Origin: Oikopleura dioica
Lineage: Eukaryota; Chordata; Appendicularia; Copelata; Oikopleuridae
NCBI GenBank assembly: GCA_907165135.1
Contig: OU015566.1
Coordinates: 9,842,157 to 9,906,156 of the forward strand
Reading direction: 5' to 3'
Length of the DNA stretch: 64,000 nt
Positions 22,894 through 33,948 of the stretch are shown one piece after another. The notes beneath the pieces are model-generated. The model was given only the letters and a program-made list of their open reading frames with translations, was not told the DNA's origin and did not search any database. Numbering within the stretch: position 1 is the stretch's first letter; each line of letters begins with the position of its first letter. The position numbers and the translations under genes are program-made.

Positions 22894-25031
22894 ATGATGA
22901 CAAACTTCGACATTTTCGACGAGTTCGACGCGGCGATTCAAAAAGTCGACAGAGAGATTTTGAACTTGAAGTTAGAAAGTAAGAAAAACGAGCGAGAGCT
23001 CTTGAGTTACTCGAGAAGGCGAATTTCTCGGGCGCAATCTTTTTCGACAACTTCGCCAGATTCAGGAAGGGCTTTTCACTGCTGATCCATGATAAGGAGC
23101 CAGTCGGGGGCAATGAATTGTTTGGAGATAAGATTTTCGGCGAGCCCAAATTAAGGATTTTCTGATGACATTGATAAGCAGCATTCAAGCAGTCAGTCCT
23201 TCGTCGTTACTGACAAACACAGGAAGTATGCGAGGAGGAAAAGGACGATGCGGAAAATAAGATCTATCTCTACCAGGTAAAATCAATTACGAGTCCCGTT
23301 TTTAATTTTTGAACAGATCAAAATGGAGCAAGGAAGAGCCGATTTCCGAGGAGAAACAGGAGCTGATGAACATTGAGGAAGAAATTTGCGTGTTCAAGGT
23401 AAATCTTTAAAACAGAAAATTAGTGGGAGCGATACGGTGCAAATTCAATTTGGGCTAGCACGATTGCTAAAACCAACACAAACTTCCATCACCTCGCCTA
23501 CTAAATGAATCGTTCGAGAGGTCTTATAATCTCGTTTTCGTTCATTTGATTATGATTTTTTTCTTTCGAAATCAAATAACGGGTTCAGGTGATGATTGAC
23601 CGTGAATTTTAGATATTTTTTCGTTATGAAATCGATAGAGTCAGCTTATTTAACAGTTTACGACGTGCTTATTCAATTACTTTCTTTTATGAAAAATTTC
23701 ATCTCAAAAGTTTGAATTCAATTTCACTCCATTAGAATGGTAGTTCGAGGAGTTTTCAAGTAGCTGGATCACGTTTTTCCCCTCGCCAGGCTGCCTTGTC
23801 TAAAAGAACAATTTAAGATCAAAAAGCTGCTTTCCTCGGCGCCACCTGGCATTTCAGATGATCCCTGTTGGCTGCGGTTGATCTCTGCCTTTCCACTTCA
23901 ACGGAACCTCGTCCAGGGGCTCGTGCTTCCATCTGATTTTGCTCAAGTTAAATCTCTCAAACCTCCAGCCGGTAAGTTGAAGAATATTTCTTTCAAAGAA
24001 TATTTCATAAAAATGCTACAAAGAAACATTTCCTGATTACCGCAATTTCTACCTTAAAAATAAGAAAGCTACTGTAACACTCCTCTGATAGTCGTTATTC
24101 ATGAAATTCGCTAGCGTGCCTTCTTGGAACGAAAGAATTTTCATCTCACAAAGCCCTTTTTTCTATCCCTCTCAAGAACCGGTAGGTTGAATAAGTAAGG
24201 AAGGAAAAACGTGTGGATGAGCGGGGTACCACTCACACTATCGCAAAGCCGAATTCGATTATGTTAGCATAATGTCACACGCTGACGGATGTTTCTTGAT
24301 TTCATCAACAAATATTTACAGTACCGCTAAATCAGAGCAAATTCCGCAGAAACTCAACCAATTAATATTCATGGAAAGACACTTCTACTAATCGACCGTT
24401 TTAAAATGCAAATGTTTAGATCTACATGACGCTGTGTACCGAAAAGACATGAACACTTGGCACGTCCTTCCCGGCCTTGCAGATTTTTCAAGGAACATGC
24501 TCACGAATTTACAATACCGTTTTTTCCGCCTAAAATAGGCCACTAAAAATAAACGGGAGCCGCGACGTTCTGAGCAAAAATAGCACGAAAACTGATCCAA
24601 CTGATTGCAGTGTTTTGGACTTGTCTTTCTGCGAGTCCTACTGTGATACATCGGATGATTGTGACAGTATAAAGAGCCTTCCTTCAATCGGCTCAGGGAA
24701 AACTCCAAGTCCGATTAAAAAGGGACTCAAGAAGCTTATCAGGTGAGAAATAACAGTAACGCGAAAGTGGTATACATTGATTTCGAGAAAAAAGCGTTTT
24801 TCATCTCATCTAAAACAACAATTAAGTGGTCGAAGGCGGCGGGGGACATCTTATTTTGGCCGTGATCAAGATGTGCGGTCGAAGAGTGAAGGAGACACCC
24901 TTAGCGCTTCCAAGAAGAAACTTCAGAAGCCTCTCTCACAAAAACCGCGGATGGTCATAAGCGATCCCGAAATTGTTAATCTTCCAGAAAACATCTCAAA
25001 GATGCGGCTAAAGAGCATAACAGAGACATAA
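22894..25031 (+). CDS. Multi-exon hypothetical protein with charged N-terminal helices and basic Ser-rich C-terminus
   Basis: Proposed exons are 22894-22978 (ATG; MMTNFDIFDEFDAAIQ), 23156-23276, 23317-23398, 23818-23971, one starting at 24420, then 24611-24742 and 24827-25031 (TAA stop). Phases agree at every junction except between the 24420 exon and 24611, where no canonical donor fits, so that join is unresolved. The protein has a heptad-like N-terminus (KVDREILNLKLE), an Arg/Lys-rich segment (KYARRKRTMRKIRS), and a C-terminal part with GKTPSPIKKGLKKLIR and a Ser/Lys-rich tail. No known domain is recognised. It lies between the two RING paralogs. An overlapping long frame runs past the stop to about 25290, so the 3' end may differ. 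Confidence 0.45.
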
Positions 25032-26406
25032 TTCGTCCATCATTCAAAAATCCGAAATCTGCTGTCAGTCAAAATAAATCTTTCAAGTTCAAAATACAAA
25101 TTATGCAAAAAAGCTGCAGCACGTTATGCGAAGAGCACCAGTTCAAGGAACTATCCGCTCGTCAACAAACAATGAAAAAAAAAGCAAATCTTGCAGGAAG
25201 GGCTGAACTTGTATTTGTTGGCCAAATTCAATGTAAAAACTTGTTACTGTCGACTAGACGATCTTTCCTACTCGGGGTTACCTTTGCAAAAATCAACCTG
25301 TGTTCAAAACCTGAGTCAGGTCATATCATTCCTGACTCAGGTTTCGGACACAGGATTCCGAGCCCTTGTCTACTCGTTCAAAACAATCAGAAGAATGGTT
25401 TATGCGCGGGTTAGAGAGCCTTTACCAGGTACAACAGGGGATTGTCTAAGGCCGCTTAGTTCAACTCAGTTGTGCGAGATCACATTTAAAATTAACTAGA
25501 AGCTCGAGCCTTTCAAGCCTTCAAAACGGATCTGTTTCAATTTAGGAAACAAATTTAGAGACGCACGTTATAGATAAACATTTCGGAGCCAGATGAAATG
25601 GAAAGAACACGCAATAGATAAAGGCTCACTCGTTTTATATACAAGCTCCTCCCACGATATCTCGTTCTCCAACAGGATCAATTACGGGCGTCTTCAGACT
25701 TCCAGTTTTTCTTATGCTGCCCAAGTCCTCGATTTTCAGTCGAAATCTAAAAATGAACTCTTTGAAAATCGACCCTCTAAAAATCAGATTCGCTGGTGTT
25801 CGTGTCGCTCCATTGTACTTTTGACTTGATGTTTCCAGATTTTGTTGGTTTTAGAAATTTCCGAGAAAGAGCTTGTTTAATTGTACGCGTAGCGCGATGG
25901 AAACATGTGTTAACAATTTTCACAAACGGTTTAGAACAACGCAAGGGAGCGAAATTTAGCGATGAGAATGCACAAAACGAATTATACAAAAACAGCAATC
26001 CAGCGTGAAAAAAATTATCTTCTCAGTCAATTTCCTTCATAGAACTAGGGCTGCGAGACAAAGGCTAATTTTCATGGGCGGATTCTTTTCTGGATCAGAA
26101 AATATCTCATTTCGAGAACACCGTGTATTTTTCTGTCGCACGGACATAATGAAGTGCACATAAAGAGATCTTACATTCCGAGAATTTTTCAGGTGTTGGG
26201 GCTGACTCATTTCAGAGGCTTTGAGGTCGTTTTGGACCTTTGAAAGTCTTATCGTCGATATGTTATCAAAGATTCCTTACGCTCGACCCGGGCATGAATT
26301 CAACGACGATTCGTCTTTGTCCTCTAAACTGAATCAGCCCACACATCTAAAAAATCCTCGGAAAGTCAGCCCAAATACAGAGTGTTTTTTTCTTCCTTGA
26401 AAGAGA
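25032..26406. other. Intergenic stretch between the coiled-coil gene and RING-B
   Basis: A frame beginning before the preceding stop stays open to about 25290 (KKAAARYAKSTSSRNY and FKELSARQQTMKKKANL occur in alternative frames) and might be an alternative 3' exon. The remainder, except for the hairpin repeat at 25307-25344, shows nothing I can support. Confidence 0.35.
25307..25344. repeat. Dispersed CCTGAGTCAGG hairpin repeat, copy 2
   Basis: AAACCTGAGTCAGG at 25307-25320 pairs perfectly with CCTGACTCAGGTTT at 25331-25344 (14-bp stem, 10-base loop). It is followed by CGGACACAGG, similar to the flank of the copy at about 51240. Confidence 0.75.
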
Positions 26407-27487
26407 ATGCCCCATTTTCACAAATCGCTGGAGAAATTCGTTACTTCTTTTGGTAATTTTGGAAAATGTGATGAGTGTGGATGGTAATTTTAAGTTTTCT
26501 CTACACTTCTTTTCTTTGGATTTTAGCGCACGCGAATCAACTGCTTTGATAAGAGGAAGAAGATATTGCAAAAGTTGCAAGGAAAGTTCTAAATCCGATC
26601 ATCCATGATTCAAGGACTCTAGATCCCAGTTTATTAGGGAAATCATAAATAAATAATTATTTAATATTATTTATTTAATTAATATAATAAATTTTTGGCG
26701 AATTTCGAACTGATTGAAAGGAAAAGAAAAAATGGGTAACACCAGCAAAATTTCAGGACTCAGACGCAACATTCAAATGTCCTGCTGGAAGCTGCGGAGC
26801 GACTAAACTATCTTTTCGCGAGCACATAGTTGGATACTGCTGTGAAGCTGCTTTGGCGAGAACACCGGATGATATTTGGGGTAAACTTAAATTGAAATAT
26901 ATTTTTAGTTGAAAAATTTTTATAGAAGCAAAAATTGAGCACGAAGCGATGAGCAAGCTTTATCTGGAAATAAGAGAAGATAATAATTCTTCTTTTGAAA
27001 AAATCATGGACGCTCGTCGTGACCTTATCAATGCTAGAAATAAAGTCGAGACAAAGGAAGAAGAACTGAAAAAAGCCAAAGAAAATGTTCCGCTCGCAGA
27101 AAAAAGACTCAGATTCGCAAATACAAATGAAGTGTATTTACGAAAGTTGCACGAAAAGAGTGAAAAACGAGTACTTATCATCACAAATGCAGCTTTCCTT
27201 CGTGATGGTAAGAGGACAAGAAAAGTTTTTTTAGCTCCTTGATATTTGTTTATTTCTTATTTTTAGACGCACCAGGTCCAGTGGCGAAGAAAGCGAAGCA
27301 AGAAGATGTGAATGAGCAGAATCAATGCAAGGTCTGTTTTCATCCTTACAATGAGGAGCGCCCAGAAGCAATCATCATTCCCTGCGCTCACAAGTTCTGC
27401 TTCAATTGCATCACATCCCTTCGAGAGAAAAACTGTCCAAACTGCCGGGCTAAATTCACTGACAACAATGTTTACAAGACTCATTGA
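26407..27487 (+). CDS. Zinc-cluster / coiled-coil / RING-finger protein (RING-B), probable E3 ubiquitin ligase
   Basis: Five exons: 26407-26483, 26527-26585, 26764-26880, 26926-27207 and 27267-27487, giving 251 aa. The sum of exon lengths is a multiple of three and every junction is in phase. The donor after 26585 (GTTCTA) is the weakest. The N-terminus has a cysteine cluster: GKCDECGC, RYCKSCKE, FKCPAGSCGA, then GYCCEAA. A long charged coiled coil follows (KVETKEEELKKAKENVPLAE). The C-terminal C3HC4 RING reads CKVCF, PCAHKFCFNC, CPNC. AATAAA at 27552-27557 is a likely poly(A) signal. It is a paralog of RING-A on the opposite strand. A RING E3 role is inferred from the domain. Confidence 0.87.
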
Positions 27488-28096
27488 GTCTTTACAGTCT
27501 ATTAGTTCATTTTTTGCTCACAGCTCTCATATACGAATAAAAACAATTGAAAATAAAGTAGCTTTGGTTTTCCATCAGCAGTTACACTCTGATGCAACCC
27601 TTAATTTCTGGTTGCCAAAGTAGCCCAGTAAAAGCCCCCCACTGCGCCTTTTGAGTGCAGAAAGATAATGAAACTCGAATATATGCAGGTGAGGCCCTTC
27701 AATTTCCGGGTAGATGCATTATGCAACGTGAATAGAAAAATTGAGAGCGCGTAGCTTGTCGTAAATATTTGAAGGCAGCTGCTCGAGATGGAAGGTATCT
27801 CTGCGGAAAGGCCTCTAGAGTCTCTTCCACTCGGCTTGAAAGTGCTCCGTAAGCTCCTTAAGTGCTCCGTACGTTTTGCATTTGAGTAAGCACAAATAAC
27901 CGCATAATCATGAAATGCATGCTCTCCCTCTCTGCAATTTCGAATCCCACAAGTTCATCATTGACACAATCAAATTGGCGTATCAGTACATTCGATGTTT
28001 CCAAATTACGAGGCAAAACCAGATAATCGTCGCTAATTAACGAAAAAACGTTAAGAGCATCACAATTTGGTTAAAATTCGAGAGACGTCCTTTCAG
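27488..28096. other. 3' UTR of RING-B and intergenic DNA
   Basis: It holds the poly(A) signal at 27552-27557 and no other supported feature. The repeated phrase AAGTGCTCCGTA near 27840-27870 is a short local duplication. Confidence 0.5.
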
Positions 28097-28229
28097 AGAA
28101 TGGAAGCTGTCTCTATGACAGATGTTTCCTCTTACATGAAAATGAAGGAAGCGAGAAGACGTTGTGTAACCGGATCTGAATATCTCGCTAATGACTTTCC
28201 ATGCTCATCCAGAATTTCCACCGCTCAAG
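28097..28229 (+). CDS. Candidate internal exon of an unknown gene
   Basis: A 133-base exon lies between a good acceptor (TCCTTTCAG) and a GTGAAG donor. It encodes 44 residues beginning RMEAVSMTDVSSYMKMKE and ending SRISTAQ. The intron that follows would contain the 28243-28587 element. Downstream, the same gene might resume at an acceptor near 28608 (NEKRNFTFEQIQ before a TAG), but this continuation is uncertain. No family is recognised. Confidence 0.33.
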
Positions 28230-28242
28230 GTGAAGTCAGTTA

Positions 28243-28587
28243 CAGACAAAACGGACAATTCCGGAACGGGCAATTCCGGAGATTTGAGGGAAATCGGTAA
28301 AATTTTTGTAAACGCACAATTCCGGAAATTTCAGACAAAAAATTCAACTGAGAGGTCTATTTTGTATATAGGACCACCTTTTCGCGAAATATTACGAAGA
28401 ATTTTCAGAAAAGAAATGAGAGAAGGGTCAAAAAAGCCATGAGTAGCACTAAAAAAGCCCATTTTCTGGTTGACACCCTTAAAAAGGCACTTTGGAAGCA
28501 AAAAATTTTCAATTAGAATTCGGACAATTCCGGAGATTCGGCGCTTTTCCCCGAAAAAAAAACTTCCGGAATTGTCCGTTTTGTCTG
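28243..28587. mobile_element. MITE with TA target duplication (Tc1/mariner-type ends)
   Basis: A perfect inverted repeat, CAGACAAAACGGACAATTCC and on through GGAA, sits at 28243-28266 and 28564-28587. TA flanks it at 28241-28242 and 28588-28589. The match runs one base past the TA on each side. The 345-bp interior has further copies of the CAATTCCGGA motif (about 28270, 28318, 28514) and no transposase. A TA duplication is the hallmark of Tc1/mariner insertion. Assignment to that superfamily is inferred. Confidence 0.8.
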
Positions 28588-28956
28588 TAATAGATTTTAT
28601 CTACTCAGAGAATGAAAAAAGGAACTTTACATTTGAGCAAATTCAGTAGCATGAAACGACCTTCCAACTGGCCTAACAATTCATCGTGAATTCGATCGCA
28701 TTGGAGTGCTCCAGTGTGTTTCCACTGTCGATGGATCAGGTGCACTTGGCGACCGAGCTACACGCCGCGGAACTTAGTCCTCAGACGTAGTGTGCATCGC
28801 CGCGCCGTTCATGATGCCGTTCTTTTCCGCCTATTCTCAAATACTGGACAAGGCCTAGGTCAGTTCACACCAGGTTATAAAAGTGATGATGATGGTCACC
28901 GCAAGTTCGTTCTCGTATCGCGCTCTAGACCAGAAGGAAGCGCCGCCCAAGTTGGT

Positions 28957-29628
28957 ATGTTGCTGCGGCGGATAGGTGAAGCGAGAGGAGCGAATTTAAC
29001 ACCGCAGAAAGGGCGATCATTCAAAGAAAGAATACTTTCGGGAAATTCTAGAGTGTTTTACGGGGTCTTTGAACTCCTGAGAAATAAATCCCCGTGGTCA
29101 AAGAACGTCAGGCGATTTTACGATAGCCAGTTATATTCTCAACAAGATGACTCAATTTATGTAGCAGTACGTTGCACAATCATAAAAACTTTTCAATCAT
29201 TGCACAAAGCTCTCAGTCTGCCGCTGCCTAAAAATCATTTAGTGAAAATGGCCTGCGAATCTGAAAATTTCTTATTTTACCTCGAAGAGTCTGATTCCTT
29301 CATAGAAGTCAACAACAAGGATGAAGTTTTAGCTACCGAAGAGTTCAGCCCATTTTCTGGACTAGAGAAATGGTTGACGGATGTTCCTTCGATCAAAGGC
29401 CCTAATAGGTCGAAAATTATGGATAAGCTTGCGGAATTTCGGGAGGAAATAAGAAAAGAAGAACTGAAGAAAGCAAGAGAAATCAGCAAACAGAATAATC
29501 AGAGATCAGACTACATCAACTCTGCAAGTGAATTTAGACGGCTAGTTGCTGAGGTTTCCAAGATGCCGAAGGAAACTAAGAAGAAAAAAACTAAATTCTT
29601 CAAAAATTTACTTTCTAATAAACAATAG
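28957..29628 (+). CDS. Hypothetical charged protein, 223 aa, single exon
   Basis: This is the longest uninterrupted frame in the window. It begins at the first ATG (MLLRRIGEARGANLTPQKG), but the frame is open upstream to 28714, and GYKSDDDGHRKFVLVSRS before the ATG looks protein-like. An upstream exon or start is therefore possible. The N-terminal half is basic and aromatic (FKERILSGNSRVFYGVFELL). The middle is acidic (EESDSFIEVNNKDEVLATEE). The C-terminal third is a Lys/Glu-rich predicted helix (FREEIRKEELKKAREISKQ) ending in a basic tail (PKETKKKKTKFFKNLL). No membrane segment and no recognised domain. Confidence 0.58.
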   Translation: MLLRRIGEARGANLTPQKGRSFKERILSGNSRVFYGVFELLRNKSPWSKNVRRFYDSQLYSQQDDSIYVAVRCTIIKTFQSLHKALSLPLPKNHLVKMACESENFLFYLEESDSFIEVNNKDEVLATEEFSPFSGLEKWLTDVPSIKGPNRSKIMDKLAEFREEIRKEELKKAREISKQNNQRSDYINSASEFRRLVAEVSKMPKETKKKKTKFFKNLLSNKQ

Positions 29629-32600
29629 GCCATTTGATAAAAACACATCTGGCTGTATAAAAGCATCTTGCAAAATAAGGATTATTTCTCAAAATTAAGC
29701 TGTCGACCCAGAAGGCTTTAAAACAGCCATTTAACAGGCCTTTTGTTGTTTATGTTTGATTGTCGAGTTTGTTTCGGAGTGAAACGTTGCTGGCAAATTG
29801 TAGCCCGTATTGGCTTCGCATAAGTAGAAGAATTATGTGTGCAAATAAGCGACTAAAGATCTGATAACTGTGGCGGTAGAAGGCCTCTGAAACACCTGCC
29901 GGGGTGATAACGATTACCGGTATCACCAAAAGGCGAAAGTCGACATGTGACAAAGGTCGCGCGAATATGAGACACGTCAGAGTATACACGGCTAAATCGT
30001 TTTATCTGCTTTAAAACTTATGTCACACAAAGTATCTTTCTGAAGACGGAAAAATGAAAACGATGCTCTTTCAAGTTGAAAAATAAGCTTCAAGGAAAAT
30101 CAATTGAAACGTTGTTTCGGATAGAAAATAACTCACCTTCGAAAAAACGCAGATTTGTTTTGAACATTAGTTACGGGAATTCAACTGTAGGCCGTCTTCG
30201 GCATCCGCACAGCTGCAAATGAACGGGTTCAGAACGGGCAACAAATCGCATTCAACTCGTATAAATCTAGTTTAAATAAAGTACCTTTGATTAAAATGCG
30301 GTTTTTGGAAAAATAAAGATTAAAGGTTCTTTCATGGAACATGTGGTTGAAAACTGATTTTTTATAGAAAAGGAAACATCAAAAATGCAGATTTAGAGTG
30401 AGATCTTTTAGATAATCAATCATTTAATTATTATCACCTGCTTATCTGCATAAATGACTTCGATGAGGAAGTGCGAGTATCATTTTTGAAATGGAGCAAA
30501 AATTAAGAAAAAGTAATCATAAAATGCTCTTCGAGCTTTTTACTATTATATTTTCCTGATAAATTATAGAATCATTCGTCGAAGTTACGATTGGAAGCGA
30601 CGATTATTTATTATTCATTGCAAAGAGGCCAATTCTTGAATAACTTTCAGAACGTTTTCGCAAAAATAAATATTTGGTAAATACAATAAAACAATTGTTT
30701 TATTCTAGCACTATGCTGCATAGTCTATGCACCGGATGATGTGGTTTAAATTCAAGGCAAGCATTCTCGAGAAATTTCTTTCTCATTTTAATTGAACTGT
30801 TTTGACATTTTTGTGAATCAGAACAACTTCTGACGCACAGCAGTTCGCCTTGCATGCAGCGGAAATGTTCGCCGAAATTCTTTTGGTGGTTGAAAGACTC
30901 TTACTTGTGTCGAGTTTTCCCACTCATTTGAGAACGAACTTTTTTACGTGCGCTCTTATAATTTAGGAAAGGTATTTTGGTCTGTAGAAAGCGTGGAATT
31001 TCTAGCAATAAATTTCACCTTTCTAGCTTCGCGGAAATTAACACATCAATCAAGGCATAAGCCCAAATCGGCGCCAAATTTATCTCTCTCGACCTTTTTG
31101 CCACGGCTGATCCAATTTGACATTTTGAAATTTTTCGCCTTTTCGCCAAAAGCTGTTCACTTCAGGGAAGGCGCGAGTAGGGTCAGCTTTTGCTTCCGTC
31201 TTGCATAATCTCGGCTAAATCAATGATTTCAACACAAACGACAACTAACGGTTCTCATCAAGCGTAAGCGTTGACGCTTCTTTTTGGACAACTACACATT
31301 TCAGCGACAAACAATTCAGCGAAAATCCTTCGAAGTGAATAATAAAGACGAAGATGAGCTCTTTTTTTAAAAGTCTTTTCTTCACATTTCTTTTAAAAAT
31401 GCCCCAGAAAAGACCCGGAAAACTAAACGTTTCCATAACGCACTAAAGAAGCACTAGAATTTTAGTTTTTTCGTTTCTTTCTTTGAAAGTGGAAGTGTCT
31501 TGAATCTCAGGCAGATGGTTGAACTTTTAGCCGCTCCGAATCTCCTTTCTTCTGCGTTGCAGCTTCTTCATAATTCGCGACACTTGAAGCGGGTAGCATT
31601 GTCTCGATGCAATACCTAATTTTTGAGTTTTGATTTTTGAGTGTCTTTTCGCGCCGCTAAAGGATAAGGTTCAATTGCGGCACCTGTATATGAAGATTCC
31701 AAGGAGGACCAGACTCAGTTGGCAGGAAACGATGAATAAGAACAGGTCTTTCAAGAGTTCAGAAAAATAACGACTTAGTCATGCGATACCCTTAAAATTC
31801 GATCCGAAATGATTGAAACTCCTTTCTAGGGGTATATGAGTGTGTTCACTTTCTCTCGTTTTCCACGTGACTTTCTAAAATTTAAAATAATGATGAATGA
31901 AAGCGAGGGTTGAGTTATTCATGTAATGAAATGGTCAGGCATTCCAAGTCTTAAATTGAGCTAAACAAGCGCGGTTTTTGAATAGAACACGTACTACTAC
32001 AAACTCCCAAAAATTCGCCCTCAAATCCTGGACCACCATGGAATTTCATAAAGCCACAATCCTATAAGCACCCTTTTTTGTGCAGCATAGAATCGTTCAC
32101 TTCAAAGTTTAAACTCCAATTGAAAATCTTCGGATCATTCTTTCTCCCTCTTTCTCGCAAAATTTAGTCACCGTTCTTGATTTCTGAGAAATTTCAGTTC
32201 TAAACCCGCGACGCAACAATCTGAGAGCTGAGGAATTTAATGAAAAACGACCCCAGACAAATAGTTTTTCATTTTTTCATTTTTCAATACTTACTTACAT
32301 TTATACTTTCAGAAAACCAAGGCATCCCTTTTCTCTCTTGATGCGAGAAATCTTAAATCCAAGCTGTTGAAATGGCCTTGTAGACAAGAAAAGAGAAAAA
32401 AGGGTGAGAGAAAATCATCAATCACAATAAAATGACATGCGACAAAAAGAAAAAGACCCTTAATATTCTTCTCAAGGCCAGGTTTATTTTATTAATTAGC
32501 AATAACTGTATCTAATCTCTCCTGGGATAAGATTACTTAGCGCCGCGAGGGGTTAATTTTATAATTATGATGGCAAGATAAAAATTCATAACAAACTCAG

Positions 32601-33021
32601 TCAGGCCCTATGTTTTTGAATGAAGATTCAATTTTTGATGGAGCAGCTGGAAAACGCAATATTGCGCCGTGTTAGTTGACACGTTCTATCAGACAACGTT
32701 GCGCATTCATTTTCCGAAAGGTTGGAAATTGAAATTGAAAGGCTTAATTTTTAGGGCGTATCTTCGAAGCGAAAACGCATGGGCTTTTGGGGAATTGATG
32801 AGGAACGCGCTTATTTGAGAAGAAAACAGTCTAATTTAAGATGCTGTAAATTATTATTCGGGATTATAAAATACTTAACCTACAAGAAGAATCATCTGGA
32901 AGAAGCATCTGAAAAAGTAGCTGCGCCACTCAGAAGCTGACTCTTACTTTTGCAGCTGTGTTCCTAAATGTCAGCGAGTAAGTGGCTTTGGAGGTCGGCA
33001 CTGCCGAGTTGAGCGTCTAAA
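29629..33021. other. Long intergenic stretch
   Basis: AT-rich with no repeats, RNA genes or splice chains I can support. ORFs at 29750-29989 (minus) and 30948-31208 (plus) are unremarkable. Confidence 0.4.
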
Positions 33022-33948
33022 ATGCTCAACTTGACGTCAAAAGTGCAGGAAGGAAGCAACTTATTGCCTTCGCTAAAGCGCGCTTTTGGAAGCAACAAGG
33101 GCAAAGTTGACGATCAAATTTTAATACAAGTAATTCTTCCTCCAATTTTCGATGAACACAATCATTTTGAAGCTATGACGAATCTTCCGACAACAATTTC
33201 CATTACACAATATTGCTGCTAATTAGTTTTTCTAAAGTGCTGTTCTTTAGACTAATTTCTTTTTTGGCAGGAAGCAATTCTCTTAGCGCAAGTGGTCGTC
33301 ATTGAAGACGGAAGGTGTCGGCAGACATTCACACGCAGCCGCATAATAAGGACACCTATGCATAGAGGCCTTAACCTAAGCCGCCTGCTTCTAAAAAGAA
33401 TGGTAATTCTAGCGCCTCTGAAGCAATTATGAAATTTGCGGCTCGAACGCTTTCTTCGCGTAATCTGTTTTTTTATTTGATGTATTTTTCACGTGTTCTA
33501 TTATGCAGTTGACATTTTCTTTCGCGAAAATCCAAAATTAAGGCGCTCTCAATTCATAATTACAAAAGGTCAAAGTTTTCTCTAATCAATATTAGCAAAA
33601 ATCGAAAATCGGTATTATGAAAAGCTCTGTTTTCTTGAAGTTCTGAGCAGAGAAAACTGATTTTGAGATACTTAGAAGATTAATCCTTTTCAAAGGCAGC
33701 GCGATTTTGGTGAACGGGTGTGTCTTAACGATCAGGGTTCGGCCCGGGGTCGGCGTCAGTTGCGCCGAAGTACTACTGACTCCTCCAGCAGTAATAAAGC
33801 CTGGCGCAGCTATCACCAGCGTTTCTTAAACGTGCGCAAAGCAGCAACACCTGCGCGCGGAGCATCTTCGGACTCCGGTTACAGGGCCAAGATCGTGAAG
33901 AAATATGCATACCGCAGCGATGATGTTGCAAGCAATTCGACTCTGTGA
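33022..33948 (+). CDS. Three-exon hypothetical basic protein, 150 aa, with SSDSGYR motif
   Basis: Exons are 33022-33129 (ATG, 36 codons, donor GTAATT), 33271-33402 (44 codons, acceptor TTTTTGGCAG, donor GTAATT) and 33736-33948 (70 codons plus TGA), all in phase 0. The protein is strongly basic: exon 1 has LLPSLKRAFGSNKGK, exon 2 has CRQTFTRSRIIRTPMHRG, exon 3 has GSARGRRQLRRSTTDSSSS and ASSDSGYRAKIVKKYAYR. No signal peptide, membrane segment or family is recognised. The identical GTAATT donors and intact phases favour a real gene, but the evidence is sequence logic only. Confidence 0.5.

Noticed and set aside
22679-23188. 169-codon minus ORF
   Set aside because: It is antisense to a phase-consistent plus-strand exon chain with charged helical sequence. 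Its own sequence is Ser/Phe/Leu-rich, as expected of a shadow frame.
28714-28956. Upstream extension of the 223-aa ORF
   Set aside because: It opens only with GTG, and the first part (CFHCRWIRCTWRPSYT) reads unlike protein, while another frame (MDQVHLATELHAAELSPQT) looks better there. I started the gene at the first ATG instead.
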